The notes under the pieces: generated by a model
Told to the model about the DNA's origin: nothing
What the model saw: the letters and a program-made list of their open reading frames with translations, nothing else
Databases searched by the model: none
In this document: piece after piece, positions 39,084 through 47,412 of the stretch
Position numbering within the stretch: the first letter of the stretch is position 1
How the letters are laid out: each line of letters begins with the position of its first letter
Translations under genes and position numbers: made by a program
Assembly (NCBI RefSeq): GCF_009192745.1
Contig: NZ_VTFV01000005.1
Location: 1 to 64,000 of the forward strand
DNA from: Arthrobacter citreus
GTDB taxonomy: Bacteria > Actinomycetota > Actinomycetes > Actinomycetales > Micrococcaceae
Direction of reading: 5' to 3'
Length of the DNA: 64,000 bases

Positions 39084-39959
39084 TTAGTGGTTCGAAGCGG
39101 GCAGAACTTCCTTCTCTTCTTCGGCACCGGGCGCTTCAGGCTCGGCCGGGAAGGTGATCTCGCCGTTGACCACTGCGGGCATCAGCTGGCGTACGGCCTC
39201 TGACTGGGCGGACAGGACCACAATGTCCACGCGCCGGTTCTGTGCCAGTTCAGCTGCGGAGGTGCCGGGGTTCAACGGCCGTGATTCGCCGTATCCCACG
39301 GCTTTGATCCTGCTGTAGTCGATGCCGCCGGGCTCCATCAGGTAGCGCAGCACGTTCACCGACCTGGAGGAAGAGAGTTCCCAGTCCAGCGCGGAATCGG
39401 TGTACTGGCGCACCTGCGCCGTGTGGCCTTCGACGGACAGGTCGTAGGCGGTGGGCTGCAGGATGGGACCAATGACGTTCAGGACGTCCAGGGCTTCCGG
39501 GGTGAGGTTCGCGAGGTCCGGCTCAAAGAACATCTCCGAGCTCACCAGGCGGATCGTCAGGCCCCGTTCGTCGATTTCAAAACGCACGTCGTCCTGCAGG
39601 CCCTTGACTTCCAGGCCTTCCTGCAGGCGGTCGCGCAGTGCCGTAAGGTCCTGGACTTCCATGGCTGCGAGCATGGCGAGGTCTGCATCCGGTTCGAGGA
39701 TTTCTTCGCTCTCCACCATGGTGGGAGGCACCACCACGCCCTTGGCGGTATCAACGGTGTTGGTTTCAACCTGGCCGAATCCTGTGGCCAGGGAGGCCTT
39801 GAGCTGTTCGAACTTGGCCTGGTCCACGGTGGACATCGCGAAGAGCACAATGAACATGCACATCAGGACGGTGACCATGTCCATGTAGGAAGCCATCCAG
39901 CGTTCGTCCGGGTGGTTCTCTTCCTCGTCCCGGCGCTTGCGGCGGCGTGGGGCACTCAT
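39084..39959 (-). CDS. motB: Flagellar stator protein MotB
   Basis: This 291-aa protein has a basic N-terminus, one membrane helix holding the proton-binding Asp27 (YMDMVTVLMCMFIVLFAMS), a linker, and an OmpA-like peptidoglycan-binding domain (VEGHTAQVRQ, KAVGYGESRPLNPGTSAAE, QNRRVDIVV). It anchors the stator to the wall. It overlaps motA by 4 nt. Confidence 0.95.
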   Translation of the reverse strand: MSAPRRRKRRDEEENHPDERWMASYMDMVTVLMCMFIVLFAMSTVDQAKFEQLKASLATGFGQVETNTVDTAKGVVVPPTMVESEEILEPDADLAMLAAMEVQDLTALRDRLQEGLEVKGLQDDVRFEIDERGLTIRLVSSEMFFEPDLANLTPEALDVLNVIGPILQPTAYDLSVEGHTAQVRQYTDSALDWELSSSRSVNVLRYLMEPGGIDYSRIKAVGYGESRPLNPGTSAAELAQNRRVDIVVLSAQSEAVRQLMPAVVNGEITFPAEPEAPGAEEEKEVLPASNH

Positions 39960-40741
39960 GCTGCGTCGCTGGTCTCGCGCGGCTGGGAGCTCAGTTCATG
40001 CGCCGGAACCATGGCCCGCAGCCGCTCGCCGAGCAGGCGCGGCTGGCTTCCTGCCTGGAGGGCCAGGACGCCTTCCATCAGCAGGGTCATCTGTTCCACT
40101 TCAAGGTCGCTGAGCCGTTTGAGGCGGGCGCTGATCGGCAGCCAGATGAAGTTGGCCGAAAGCAGACCCCAGAGGGTGGCTACGAAGGCGGTGGCGATCA
40201 TGGGGCCCAGGGTGTCCGGCGTGGAGAGGTTTTCAAGCACGTGGGTCAGCGACACGACGGTGCCGATGATGCCGATCGTGGGCGCATAGCCGCCCAGACT
40301 GTTGAAGAACTTGATGGCGACTTTGTCGCTCGAGGCCTTGGTGTTAATTTCGTCCTCGAGCAGGATCCGCAGCTCTTCGCCGTCGGTGCCGTCGGCAATG
40401 TTCTGCAGTGCCACGCGGAGGAACGGGTCATCGACTTCCGCGGCGTCCTGCTCCAGCGAAAGCAGGCCTTCAGAGCGCGCTTTTTCGGCCAGTGACACCA
40501 CGTTGTCGATGGTCTCCTGGGGGTTGGGCTTCTTGCCCATAAAGGCGCGGGGCAGCGCCTTGAAGGAGAAGATGAAGTCCTTCAGCGTGCCGCCTGCCAG
40601 TCCTACGGCGATGGTTGCTCCAAAGACCAGGATCATGGGGGCGGGCAGCAGCAGGGCACTGAGGTGCGCACCTTCGAGGGTGATCATTGCATACAGCGAC
40701 CCGAAGGCCAGCACGAGGCCGATGATTGTTGCCGGATCCAT
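39956..40741 (-). CDS. motA: Flagellar stator protein MotA
   Basis: This 261-aa protein has four membrane helices: two near the N-terminus and two after a large cytoplasmic loop (APTIGIIGTVVSLTHVLENL; MIATAFVATLWGLLSANFIW). The latter includes the conserved proline region. It forms the proton channel with MotB. Its start overlaps the flbD stop by 1 nt. Confidence 0.95.
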   Translation of the reverse strand: MDPATIIGLVLAFGSLYAMITLEGAHLSALLLPAPMILVFGATIAVGLAGGTLKDFIFSFKALPRAFMGKKPNPQETIDNVVSLAEKARSEGLLSLEQDAAEVDDPFLRVALQNIADGTDGEELRILLEDEINTKASSDKVAIKFFNSLGGYAPTIGIIGTVVSLTHVLENLSTPDTLGPMIATAFVATLWGLLSANFIWLPISARLKRLSDLEVEQMTLLMEGVLALQAGSQPRLLGERLRAMVPAHELSSQPRETSDAA

Positions 40742-41052
40742 TATTTGTTCCTCGGACGAAGGGGCACGGTCTTGGTACTGCTCGCTGCCGGCGTCCCCCC
40801 GGCGCCCGCATCGGGAACCAGTCCAAGTCCGGTTCCCGGCCGCAGCGGAATCTGCGGGATGTCGCGTGCCATGGAGATCACCCTTGCCCGGAACTGGGCT
40901 ATCAGCGCGATCACTTCGTCCATAGACTCCGTGACGATGTACTTGGCTCCGTCCACCATCACCAGCGTGGTGTCCGGATTGGCGTGGATGCGTTCAATCA
41001 GGTCAGGGTTGATCGCAAACTGAGCATCGTTCAGTCGCGTAAGAACAATCAT
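40741..41052 (-). CDS. flbD: Flagellar protein FlbD/SwrD family
   Basis: This 103-aa protein matches FlbD/SwrD over its first ~60 residues (MIVLTRLNDAQFAINPDLIE; DTTLVMVDGAKYIVTESMDE) and has an extra basic/glycine C-terminus. In Bacillus, SwrD increases motor torque. Here it heads the flbD-motA-motB segment, directly after a sigma-28-like promoter (41101-41127). Confidence 0.9.
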   Translation of the reverse strand: MIVLTRLNDAQFAINPDLIERIHANPDTTLVMVDGAKYIVTESMDEVIALIAQFRARVISMARDIPQIPLRPGTGLGLVPDAGAGGTPAASSTKTVPLRPRNK

Positions 41053-41100
41053 GTGCCCGTCCCGGTTGCAGCGTCCGGCTTGGCTAAGCCGTCACCCTTA

Positions 41101-41127
41101 CTTTCGGCAGACGGCCGGTATCGGTAA
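41101..41127 (-). promoter_or_regulatory. Sigma-28-like promoter for flbD-motAB-fliM...
   Basis: On the minus strand TTAC (41124-41127), exactly 15 nt, then GCCGAAAG (41101-41108). This matches the sigma-28 pattern seen upstream of flgB, fliC and flgN with one change in the -10. It lies about 49 nt before the flbD start, in a 186-nt gap within the flagellar series. Confidence 0.6.
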
Positions 41128-41183
41128 GGAAAGCGGGATCCAGGCCACCGGGACCGCAGCCGCAAGCGCCCTGCCGGACAAGA

Positions 41184-41219
41184 CAGCAGGCCCCCGAACG
41201 ATGGTGCGGGGGCCTGCTG
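41184..41219 (-). terminator. Strong hairpin after flgE
   Basis: A perfect 13-bp GC-rich stem (41184-41196 with 41207-41219) with a 10-nt loop lies about 20 nt past the flgE stop. It has no U-tract. Together with the promoter at 41101 it splits the long flagellar series into two transcription units. Confidence 0.6.
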
Positions 41220-41238
41220 CAGTGCCTGTCCGGACGGA

Positions 41239-42402
41239 CTAGCGCTTCAGGTTGGTCAGTTCCTGGAGCACCTCGTCGGAGGTGGTAATGATGCGGGCGT
41301 TGGCCTGGAAGCCGCGCTGGGCAACGATCAGGTTGGTGAATTCCTGCGAAAGGTCAACGTTGGACATTTCCAGTGAACCGGCAATCGCGTTACCCATGCC
41401 GGGATCGCCCGGGCCGCCCAGGACGGGGTTGCCGGAGTTCACGGTGGCGGTGTAACCGGAGTTGCCGGCCTTCTCCAGGCCTGCGGGGTTGGTGAATGTG
41501 GCGACGGCGATGCGGGCCAGGGACTGCTTGGCACCATTGGTGAAGGAACCGATGATGGTGCCGTCCTTGGCAATGGAGAAGGACTCCAGGGTGCCGGCCG
41601 CGCGGCCGTTCTGTCCGGTGACCGAGGCAGTGCTGACGCCCGCGTAGCTGGTGAGGCCGGTGAGGTCCACCTGAACACCATTGACGTTCAGGGTTTGGGG
41701 GTTGGCTGTGTCCTGAATGCCATTGGCGAAGGCGAGGTCGACCGCCGGTCCGCCCGCTGACGCCGTCCAGCCACCCGCAGTGCGGGTGAAGGTCAGCGGA
41801 ACAACCGTTGCGACGCCGTTAGCGTCGTAGACGTCCATGTCGCGTACAAATGTCCCGCCAACGGCCGTCTCGGAAGGCAGGTTGCCGCCGACCGTGGCCT
41901 GTGAGGTGGCGACGGCCGGGGCGATAGCGCCGTCGGGCAGCTGGACGTTGCCAACGGCACCGCCGGTGTTGATCACGCCGTCCACGCCGGTCCAGCCCTG
42001 GACGATCTTGCCGTCCGTGGTGACCAGGCGGCCGTCAGCGTCGAGGTCGAACGCGCCTGCACGGGTGTAGGTGGTCTGGGTGCCCTGCTTCGTCACGAAG
42101 TAGCCGTCCCCGGAAATCATCATGTCCGTGGCACGGCCGGTGGACTGGGCCGAGCCCTGGGTGAAGTTGGTGGTGATGCCGGAAACCAGCACGCCCAGGC
42201 CAACCTGCGCCGGGTTGCCGCCGCCGTTGTTGGCGCCGGGTGCCGTGGCGCCCTGGGTCAGCTGGGACAGCGTGTCCTGGAACTGGACCGCCGTCGCCTT
42301 GTAACCGGTGGTGTTGACGTTGGCGATGTTGTTGCCGGTGACATCCAGCATGGTCTGGTGGGAACGGAGGCCGGAGATTCCGGAGTACAGGGAGCGGAGC
42401 AT
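41239..42402 (-). CDS. flgE: Flagellar hook protein FlgE
   Basis: This 387-aa axial protein has the N-terminal heptad segment MLRSLYSGISGLRSHQTMLD with NNIANVNTTGYKA, a central domain containing MISGDGYFVTKQGTQTTYTR, and the C-terminal LSQEFTNLIVAQRGFQANAR. It forms the hook, cap-assembled by FlgD. It is the only FlgE/F/G-type protein in the window. Confidence 0.94.
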   Translation of the reverse strand: MLRSLYSGISGLRSHQTMLDVTGNNIANVNTTGYKATAVQFQDTLSQLTQGATAPGANNGGGNPAQVGLGVLVSGITTNFTQGSAQSTGRATDMMISGDGYFVTKQGTQTTYTRAGAFDLDADGRLVTTDGKIVQGWTGVDGVINTGGAVGNVQLPDGAIAPAVATSQATVGGNLPSETAVGGTFVRDMDVYDANGVATVVPLTFTRTAGGWTASAGGPAVDLAFANGIQDTANPQTLNVNGVQVDLTGLTSYAGVSTASVTGQNGRAAGTLESFSIAKDGTIIGSFTNGAKQSLARIAVATFTNPAGLEKAGNSGYTATVNSGNPVLGGPGDPGMGNAIAGSLEMSNVDLSQEFTNLIVAQRGFQANARIITTSDEVLQELTNLKR

Positions 42403-42457
42403 GGGATACGCCTTTCAGCTGAGGGGTCTGGAAGCTGGTAAAACCTGAAGAGCCGGG

Positions 42458-42964
42458 TTACGCCGTCGTACCCGGGTTGCCGGAGCCTTCGCCGGTTCCG
42501 GAGCCTTCGCCGGTTCCGGAGCCTGCACCGGAACCGGGTGCCGGTGCCGGGACGCCCGGGGCCACTACTCCGGAGATTGCGTCCAGGAGGACGTCCACGC
42601 CGCCAACGCTCACTGTCGGCACTCCGTAGAGATATGAAACCGAATTCGCGGTTCCGGTTACGGACTCACCGGCTTCGTTGGTGTACGTGACCGTCTGGCC
42701 GATCAGTCCGGCAGCGGCCATGCGCATTTGCAGCGAGAAGTTCTCCTCGCTCATGGTCGCCATGTTGGTGAGCTGTTCCATGGTGGCCAGCTGCGTCGTC
42801 TGGCCGATCATCTCGTTGGTGTCCATGGGCGAACTGGGATCCTGGTTGCGCAGCTGGGTGACCAGCAGGGTCAGGAACAGTTCGCTGTCCATGACCTGTT
42901 TGGGTGCGCGCACGGGCTGCGTGGCGGTGGCTCCGCTGGATGGTGCTACTGCTTCTACCGGCAT
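42458..42964 (-). CDS. flgD: Flagellar hook-capping protein FlgD
   Basis: This 168-aa protein has the FlgD N-terminal domain (MDSELFLTLLVTQLRNQDPS followed by SPMDTNEMIGQTTQLATMEQL). A short beta part and a Gly/Ser/Pro-rich tail with a GEGSGTGEGSG repeat follow. It acts as a scaffold for hook polymerisation. It is located between fliK and flgE, as expected. Confidence 0.92.
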   Translation of the reverse strand: MPVEAVAPSSGATATQPVRAPKQVMDSELFLTLLVTQLRNQDPSSPMDTNEMIGQTTQLATMEQLTNMATMSEENFSLQMRMAAAGLIGQTVTYTNEAGESVTGTANSVSYLYGVPTVSVGGVDVLLDAISGVVAPGVPAPAPGSGAGSGTGEGSGTGEGSGNPGTTA

Positions 42965-42979
42965 GGGTGGTTCTCCTTC

Positions 42980-44287
42980 TCAGGCCAGGATGTCGAGGGT
43001 TGTGTGCGGACCGTTTTCCACGGCCCGGAAGATCTGCTGCACGGGCAGCGGCGCCGCATCGGCTTCTGCCCTGTGGCGTCCTGCGCCGGAGTCGGCGGTT
43101 TCACCGCGTCCGTCCGTTTCAGAGCCGGGCTGGTCCTGCGTTGAGAGGGACAGCGAGGTGTTCATCCCGGCACCGGAAAGGTCCCGGCGGAGGTCCGTCA
43201 GGATGGTCCGGAGAGCTTCGCGCCCCGCATCGCTGGGCGCGAAGAGTTCCACCCGGATACCGTCCGCGCTGACGTGGGCGCGGACCGTGACAGGACCGAG
43301 ATTCTCCGGCGTCACGCTGAGGGTCATCACGTGCTCCCCCGCAGAGGCGCTGCTGAGGCTGAACAGCGGCTGGCTGACCTGCGCCAGGAACGGCGCAGGC
43401 TGGGCCGGGGCCGGAGCCTGGACCGGTGCCGGCGCCGTGATCTGCGCCGGCGGCACGGAGACGGCCGGTGCAGCCATTGCCGGGGCAGCGGGCTGCGCGG
43501 GCTGCTGCCCCGCCCTGCCCGGCTCCGTGACGGCATCGGAGCCTGCCTCCACAGCAGGGGTGGCCTGGTTCCCCGTTCCGGTGCCGGTCACGGGGGTGGC
43601 GGGTGCCGCCGGAGCCTGGTCGGTGCGTACGGCCCCTGCGGCCCGTTCAGCGTGCAATGCCCCGGGCGCCATTGCACTGGTGGACTCGGGCACTTGGCCT
43701 GTGCGCTCTCCCGGAGCAGCAGCCGGGAGTGAGTTCTCTTCAACGTTGTTTGAGGCTGCGGCCTGAATTGCCGCGGCGGCAGTGGCCGTTACGGGTGCGG
43801 CGGCTGTGGCCGCAGCAGCCGTGGCAGCTGCATTGCCGGTTGCATTGCCGCCCGCGGTATCTCCGGGGGCTCCCGCGGGCACACCGGCAGTGCTGCTGGG
43901 CAGCTGGCCGGTGGAAGCCCGAAGGTCAGCTGATCCCTCATTCGTGCCCTCCGACTCCGCAGGGGCAGCACCTGCTCCGGACAGCTGCGCCTGAAGCTGC
44001 AGTTCCAGGCCAGCGGGAAGGACGAGTCCATCCAGCGCGGGAGCAGGGGCTAGAGGAGCAGCTGCGGCAGCGGTCTCAGCGGCTGTTGCGGCGGAGCCGT
44101 CACCTGAAGCTGAACCCGAGCCGGAGTCAGCTGCTGCGCCGGACTGGTCCCGGGTTCCGGGCAGTGCTTCGGCGGCGGCTTCGAGTGCCGTCCCAAAGCC
44201 GGCTCCTCCGTCCGAGCTGGAAGAGGACCCGGCTGACGCGGATGCTGCTGCGGGCCGTGCCGTCAGGAAAGCGGCGGGTACGCTCAT
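42980..44287 (-). CDS. fliK: Flagellar hook-length control protein FliK
   Basis: This 435-aa Ala/Pro/Thr-rich protein is mostly low complexity, serving as the molecular ruler. It has a conserved C-terminal substrate-switch domain (MTLSVTPENLGPVTVRAHVS; AGREALRTILTDLRRDLSGA). It overlaps the NlpC/P60 gene by 4 nt and precedes flgD. The repetitive composition makes the N-terminal part unalignable by eye. Confidence 0.88.
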   Translation of the reverse strand: MSVPAAFLTARPAAASASAGSSSSSDGGAGFGTALEAAAEALPGTRDQSGAAADSGSGSASGDGSAATAAETAAAAAPLAPAPALDGLVLPAGLELQLQAQLSGAGAAPAESEGTNEGSADLRASTGQLPSSTAGVPAGAPGDTAGGNATGNAAATAAAATAAAPVTATAAAAIQAAASNNVEENSLPAAAPGERTGQVPESTSAMAPGALHAERAAGAVRTDQAPAAPATPVTGTGTGNQATPAVEAGSDAVTEPGRAGQQPAQPAAPAMAAPAVSVPPAQITAPAPVQAPAPAQPAPFLAQVSQPLFSLSSASAGEHVMTLSVTPENLGPVTVRAHVSADGIRVELFAPSDAGREALRTILTDLRRDLSGAGMNTSLSLSTQDQPGSETDGRGETADSGAGRHRAEADAAPLPVQQIFRAVENGPHTTLDILA

Positions 44288-44943
44288 GCGCCGGCCCCCA
44301 TCAGGGAAGCCTGCATGGCACGTGCCGAGGCAACCATGTCAGAGATCGCCGCGGCGGCAGCCGGTGAGGCAGCGCCCGTAACCGAGGCAGTGGTTTCCGC
44401 CGGCAGGATCCGCCGGATCGTGGTGATGTTGGAGTCTGTCTCCCACGCATCGCGGATCTGGATGGTCTTGCCCGGCTGCGGGGCGTCCACCGCCTTGCCG
44501 TTGCCCAGGTAGATGGAAACGTGGCCGCCGTCGTGCGTAAAGAGCAGGTCACCGGGCTGCGCCTGCGCAAGGGAGTCAACCTTGGTACCGGCGTTCATCT
44601 GGTCCCAGGTCACCCGCGGAAGGGTATACCCGAGATCCTTGAACACGTTCTGCACGAAGGAGGAGCAGTCCAGGCCGACGGCCGGGTCGTTCCCGCCCCA
44701 GATGTAGGGCAGGCCAAGGTACTTCTCCACCGAGCCCATGAGCGCTTCGTTCGTTGCGCCTCCGGCCTGGGCGGAGGCGGATCCGGTCAGCGCGGTCAGT
44801 GTGGCGGCGAAGTCGCCTCCGCCGGTGCCTGCCGCTGAAGTTCCGGACGCGCCGCCGGAGGCCTTGGCTGCGGCGGTTCCCGCGAGTGCGTCGATTGTGG
44901 AACGGATTTCCTGGATCCGGCCTATCGCGTCGGGCATGCTCAT
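44284..44943 (-). CDS. NlpC/P60 (C40) peptidoglycan hydrolase within the flagellar operon
   Basis: This 219-aa protein has a helical N-terminal region (about 1-65) and an NlpC/P60 endopeptidase domain. Catalytic Cys lies in VGLDCSSFVQNVF, His in HDGGHVSIYLG, with the substrate motif GLPYIWGG before them. No classical signal peptide is seen, so flagellar export or another route is likely. Its place between fliJ and fliK suggests it opens the wall for the rod, a task done by FlgJ glucosaminidases in proteobacteria. The role is inferred from context. Confidence 0.88.
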   Translation of the reverse strand: MSMPDAIGRIQEIRSTIDALAGTAAAKASGGASGTSAAGTGGGDFAATLTALTGSASAQAGGATNEALMGSVEKYLGLPYIWGGNDPAVGLDCSSFVQNVFKDLGYTLPRVTWDQMNAGTKVDSLAQAQPGDLLFTHDGGHVSIYLGNGKAVDAPQPGKTIQIRDAWETDSNITTIRRILPAETTASVTGAASPAAAAAISDMVASARAMQASLMGAGA

Positions 44944-45374
44944 TTGGAGGCTTCTTTCTGCCGGCGGTGCCAGGCTGTGCCGGCAAGTTCATCCAGGATG
45001 CTCTGTTCGGTGCGCAGGTCTTCCACGGCAACGGCGTCTGAATGCTTGGATTCAAGCTTTTCAAGTCCCACGGAGCGTGCACGGGCTGCCTGGAACTCTG
45101 CCTGGGCCGTGTTCACCGCGGCGCCCTTGAGCTCTTCGGCTGCCAGCAGGTCCGCCAGCATGCTGCGGGAGGAAGCCCGTGCGGCTGCGATCGCGTTCAG
45201 GGTGGCGGCGTCGGCTGCCTCCAGCGGCGTTGCCGCCAGGGAATCGTAGGCTTCGCTGCGAGCTTCGGTGCTGCGGCGCAGATCGGCGTTGGCGGCTGCC
45301 AGGTTGCCGGCCGCGCTGTCCTGCTGCAGGCGGCGCAGGCGCAGCAGGCCGGCGAGCGGAAAGTCCCGTCCCAT
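44940..45374 (-). CDS. fliJ: Flagellar export chaperone FliJ-like protein
   Basis: This 144-aa protein is strongly helical, rich in Ala, Glu, Arg and Leu, and probably a coiled coil, as in FliJ, the central stalk of the export ATPase. Direct identity is low (FPLAGLLRLRRLQQDSA at the start). The assignment rests largely on position between fliI (2 nt upstream) and the NlpC/P60 gene (4-nt overlap), and on length. Confidence 0.75.
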   Translation of the reverse strand: MGRDFPLAGLLRLRRLQQDSAAGNLAAANADLRRSTEARSEAYDSLAATPLEAADAATLNAIAAARASSRSMLADLLAAEELKGAAVNTAQAEFQAARARSVGLEKLESKHSDAVAVEDLRTEQSILDELAGTAWHRRQKEASK

Positions 45375-45376
45375 GT

Positions 45377-46798
45377 CTAAACCCCCAGATTCATGGTGAG
45401 CCGATGCAGCTGGTCCCAGGCGGAATCCGCCGGAGTCTGTTCGTCCATCCGCTGCTGCAGGAACGCATTGATGGAGTCCTCGTGGTCCACGGCCGCGTCC
45501 ACCAGCAGGTTCGTCCCGCGCTGGTAGGCGCCGACGTCGATCAGGTCCTGTGCGGACCTGCGGGCCGCAAGCACCCGGCGCAGGCTGGAAGCTGCCTGGC
45601 TGCGCTCCTTCGGGTTTACCCGGGAGGCCACGCGGGAAATGGAGCCGAGCGCGTCCACGGACGGGAAGTGGCCGGAAACGGCAAGCTTCCGGTCCAGCAC
45701 AACGTGTCCGTCCAGGATGGAGCGGGCGGAATCGGCGATTGGCTCGTTGTGGTCATCTCCGTCTACCAGGACGGTGTACATACCGGTGACCGAACCGGTT
45801 TTGTCCGTTCCGGCGCGTTCCAGCAGCTGGGCCAGCAAGGAGAAGGTCGACGGCGGGTAGCCGCGGGTCGCGGGCGGTTCCCCGACGGACAGGCCGATCT
45901 CGCGCTGGGCCATGGCCACGCGTGTCAGGGAATCCATCATGAGCATCACGTCGGCGCCGCGGTCGCGGAAGGACTCGGCAATCCGGGTGGCAACAAACGC
46001 TGCGCGCAGGCGCATCAGCGCGGGTTCATCGGAGGTCGAGACGACGACGATTGAGCGGGCCAGCCCTTCCTCGCCGAGGTCGTCCTCAAGGAACTCGCGG
46101 ACTTCGCGGCCGCGCTCCCCTACCAGTGCGATCACGGACACTTCGGCATCGGTACCGCGGGCGATCATGGAGAGCAGGGATGACTTGCCCACGCCGGAGC
46201 CGGCGAACAGGCCCATGCGCTGGCCTTTGCCAACGGTGGTCAGGGTATCCAGCACCCGGACGCCAAGCTGCAGGGGTTCCGTGATCCGGGAGCGCTGCAT
46301 GGCCGGGGGCGTGTCGTGGTCCAGCGGAACGAACTGCTCCACCTGCAGCGGACCCTTGCCGTCGATCGGGCGGCCCAGGCCGTCCAGCACCCGGCCAAAG
46401 AGTCCGTTTCCGGTGGGCACACGCAGTGGCATGCCCTTGGACCGGGCAGGGCTGCCGGCAGTGAGGCCGGCAAGGCGCCCGAAGGGCATGCAGCGCACGC
46501 CGTCACGGGTTGCGGCTACCACTTCGGCGTCAACTTCCGCGCCGGGGGCGCCCAGGCTGACCAGGTCCCCCACCGCGCAGTCCAGTCCGGTGACTTCAAC
46601 GCTCAGCCCGACGACGGTGGAGACTTTGCCAACCCGCTGCGGCCGGGCAGCGGCCAGGGCGTGCCCGAAGGCCTCGCCGCGGGGCCGCCAGAGCACGGCC
46701 TTGGAAACCTGGGCGCGGCGCCGTTCACGGCGTGAGGGCAGCGCGGCGGGTTCGTCGCGTTCCGGGACGGGGGTATGCGGATTCGCAGTGAGCGTCAT
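45377..46798 (-). CDS. fliI: Flagellum-specific ATPase FliI
   Basis: This 473-aa F1-beta-like ATPase drives flagellar protein export. Walker A is GLFAGSGVGKSSLLSMIARG, Walker B is DVMLMMDSLTRVAMAQREIG, with ALVGERGREVREF between. Its C-terminal helical domain is intact. It overlaps fliH by 4 nt. Confidence 0.96.
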   Translation of the reverse strand: MTLTANPHTPVPERDEPAALPSRRERRRAQVSKAVLWRPRGEAFGHALAAARPQRVGKVSTVVGLSVEVTGLDCAVGDLVSLGAPGAEVDAEVVAATRDGVRCMPFGRLAGLTAGSPARSKGMPLRVPTGNGLFGRVLDGLGRPIDGKGPLQVEQFVPLDHDTPPAMQRSRITEPLQLGVRVLDTLTTVGKGQRMGLFAGSGVGKSSLLSMIARGTDAEVSVIALVGERGREVREFLEDDLGEEGLARSIVVVSTSDEPALMRLRAAFVATRIAESFRDRGADVMLMMDSLTRVAMAQREIGLSVGEPPATRGYPPSTFSLLAQLLERAGTDKTGSVTGMYTVLVDGDDHNEPIADSARSILDGHVVLDRKLAVSGHFPSVDALGSISRVASRVNPKERSQAASSLRRVLAARRSAQDLIDVGAYQRGTNLLVDAAVDHEDSINAFLQQRMDEQTPADSAWDQLHRLTMNLGV

Positions 46799-47412
46799 GC
46801 CGTATCCCCCAGCAGAGCTGCCCTGGCCCGGGACAGGGCCGAGGCAAGCGTGGCGTCAAGGAAACCATCAGGGAACTCGGTGACTGCATCGCCCCGCTTC
46901 AGCGAGGGGTCGGCAGTAAACACCACTCCGGCCTGGTTCAGCACGTCATCGCCCAGGACGGCCAGGTCCGCGGGATGCATCCGCACCTGCTGGACCAGCC
47001 GGACATCGACTCCGGACAGGGCACGGTCAAGAGCGGCGCGGGATGATGTCTCGCCGTTAGCGAGTTCGCGTCCCAGGAGTGCTTCTGCCAGTTCGAGGGC
47101 GGCGGCCGCCAGCGAATCCTGCACTTCGGCGATCACCGGCACGGTCTGCTGCGCCACGCTTTGCTCCGCTGCGTTCAGCAGCGCCAGCGCGTGGTCTGCG
47201 CGGGCACGCAGCGCGGCGGTTTCGGCGTCGAACCGGGTTTTGAGTTCCTGCCGCAGGCGTGCCGTCTCGGCGGCAGCGGCGTGCAGGCCGGCCGCGTAGC
47301 CGGCTGCATGTCCCTGCGCCCGGCCCCGTTCGGCGGCACGTTCTGCGTCGTAGCCGCCCAGTGCCGGGTAGGCCATGCGTGCGAAGGTGCGCTCCGGGGA
47401 CTCAGTAGACAT
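46795..47412 (-). CDS. fliH: Flagellar assembly protein FliH
   Basis: This 205-aa protein has an Ala/Arg-rich predicted coiled-coil (about 30-110, GRAQGHAAGYAAGLHAAA with Gly-x3-Gly spacing typical of FliH) and a C-terminal globular part that regulates FliI. The ATG at 47412 lies inside the last codons of fliG; a longer frame with 26 more residues was rejected because it reads through fliG out of frame. Confidence 0.87.
   Translation of the reverse strand: MSTESPERTFARMAYPALGGYDAERAAERGRAQGHAAGYAAGLHAAAAETARLRQELKTRFDAETAALRARADHALALLNAAEQSVAQQTVPVIAEVQDSLAAAALELAEALLGRELANGETSSRAALDRALSGVDVRLVQQVRMHPADLAVLGDDVLNQAGVVFTADPSLKRGDAVTEFPDGFLDATLASALSRARAALLGDTA

Noticed and set aside
42490-42540. 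Short GC-rich tandem repeat in the flgD 3' end as a mobile or CRISPR-like repeat
   Set aside because: It is in frame and encodes the GEGSGTGEGSG tail, so it is ordinary low-complexity coding repeat.
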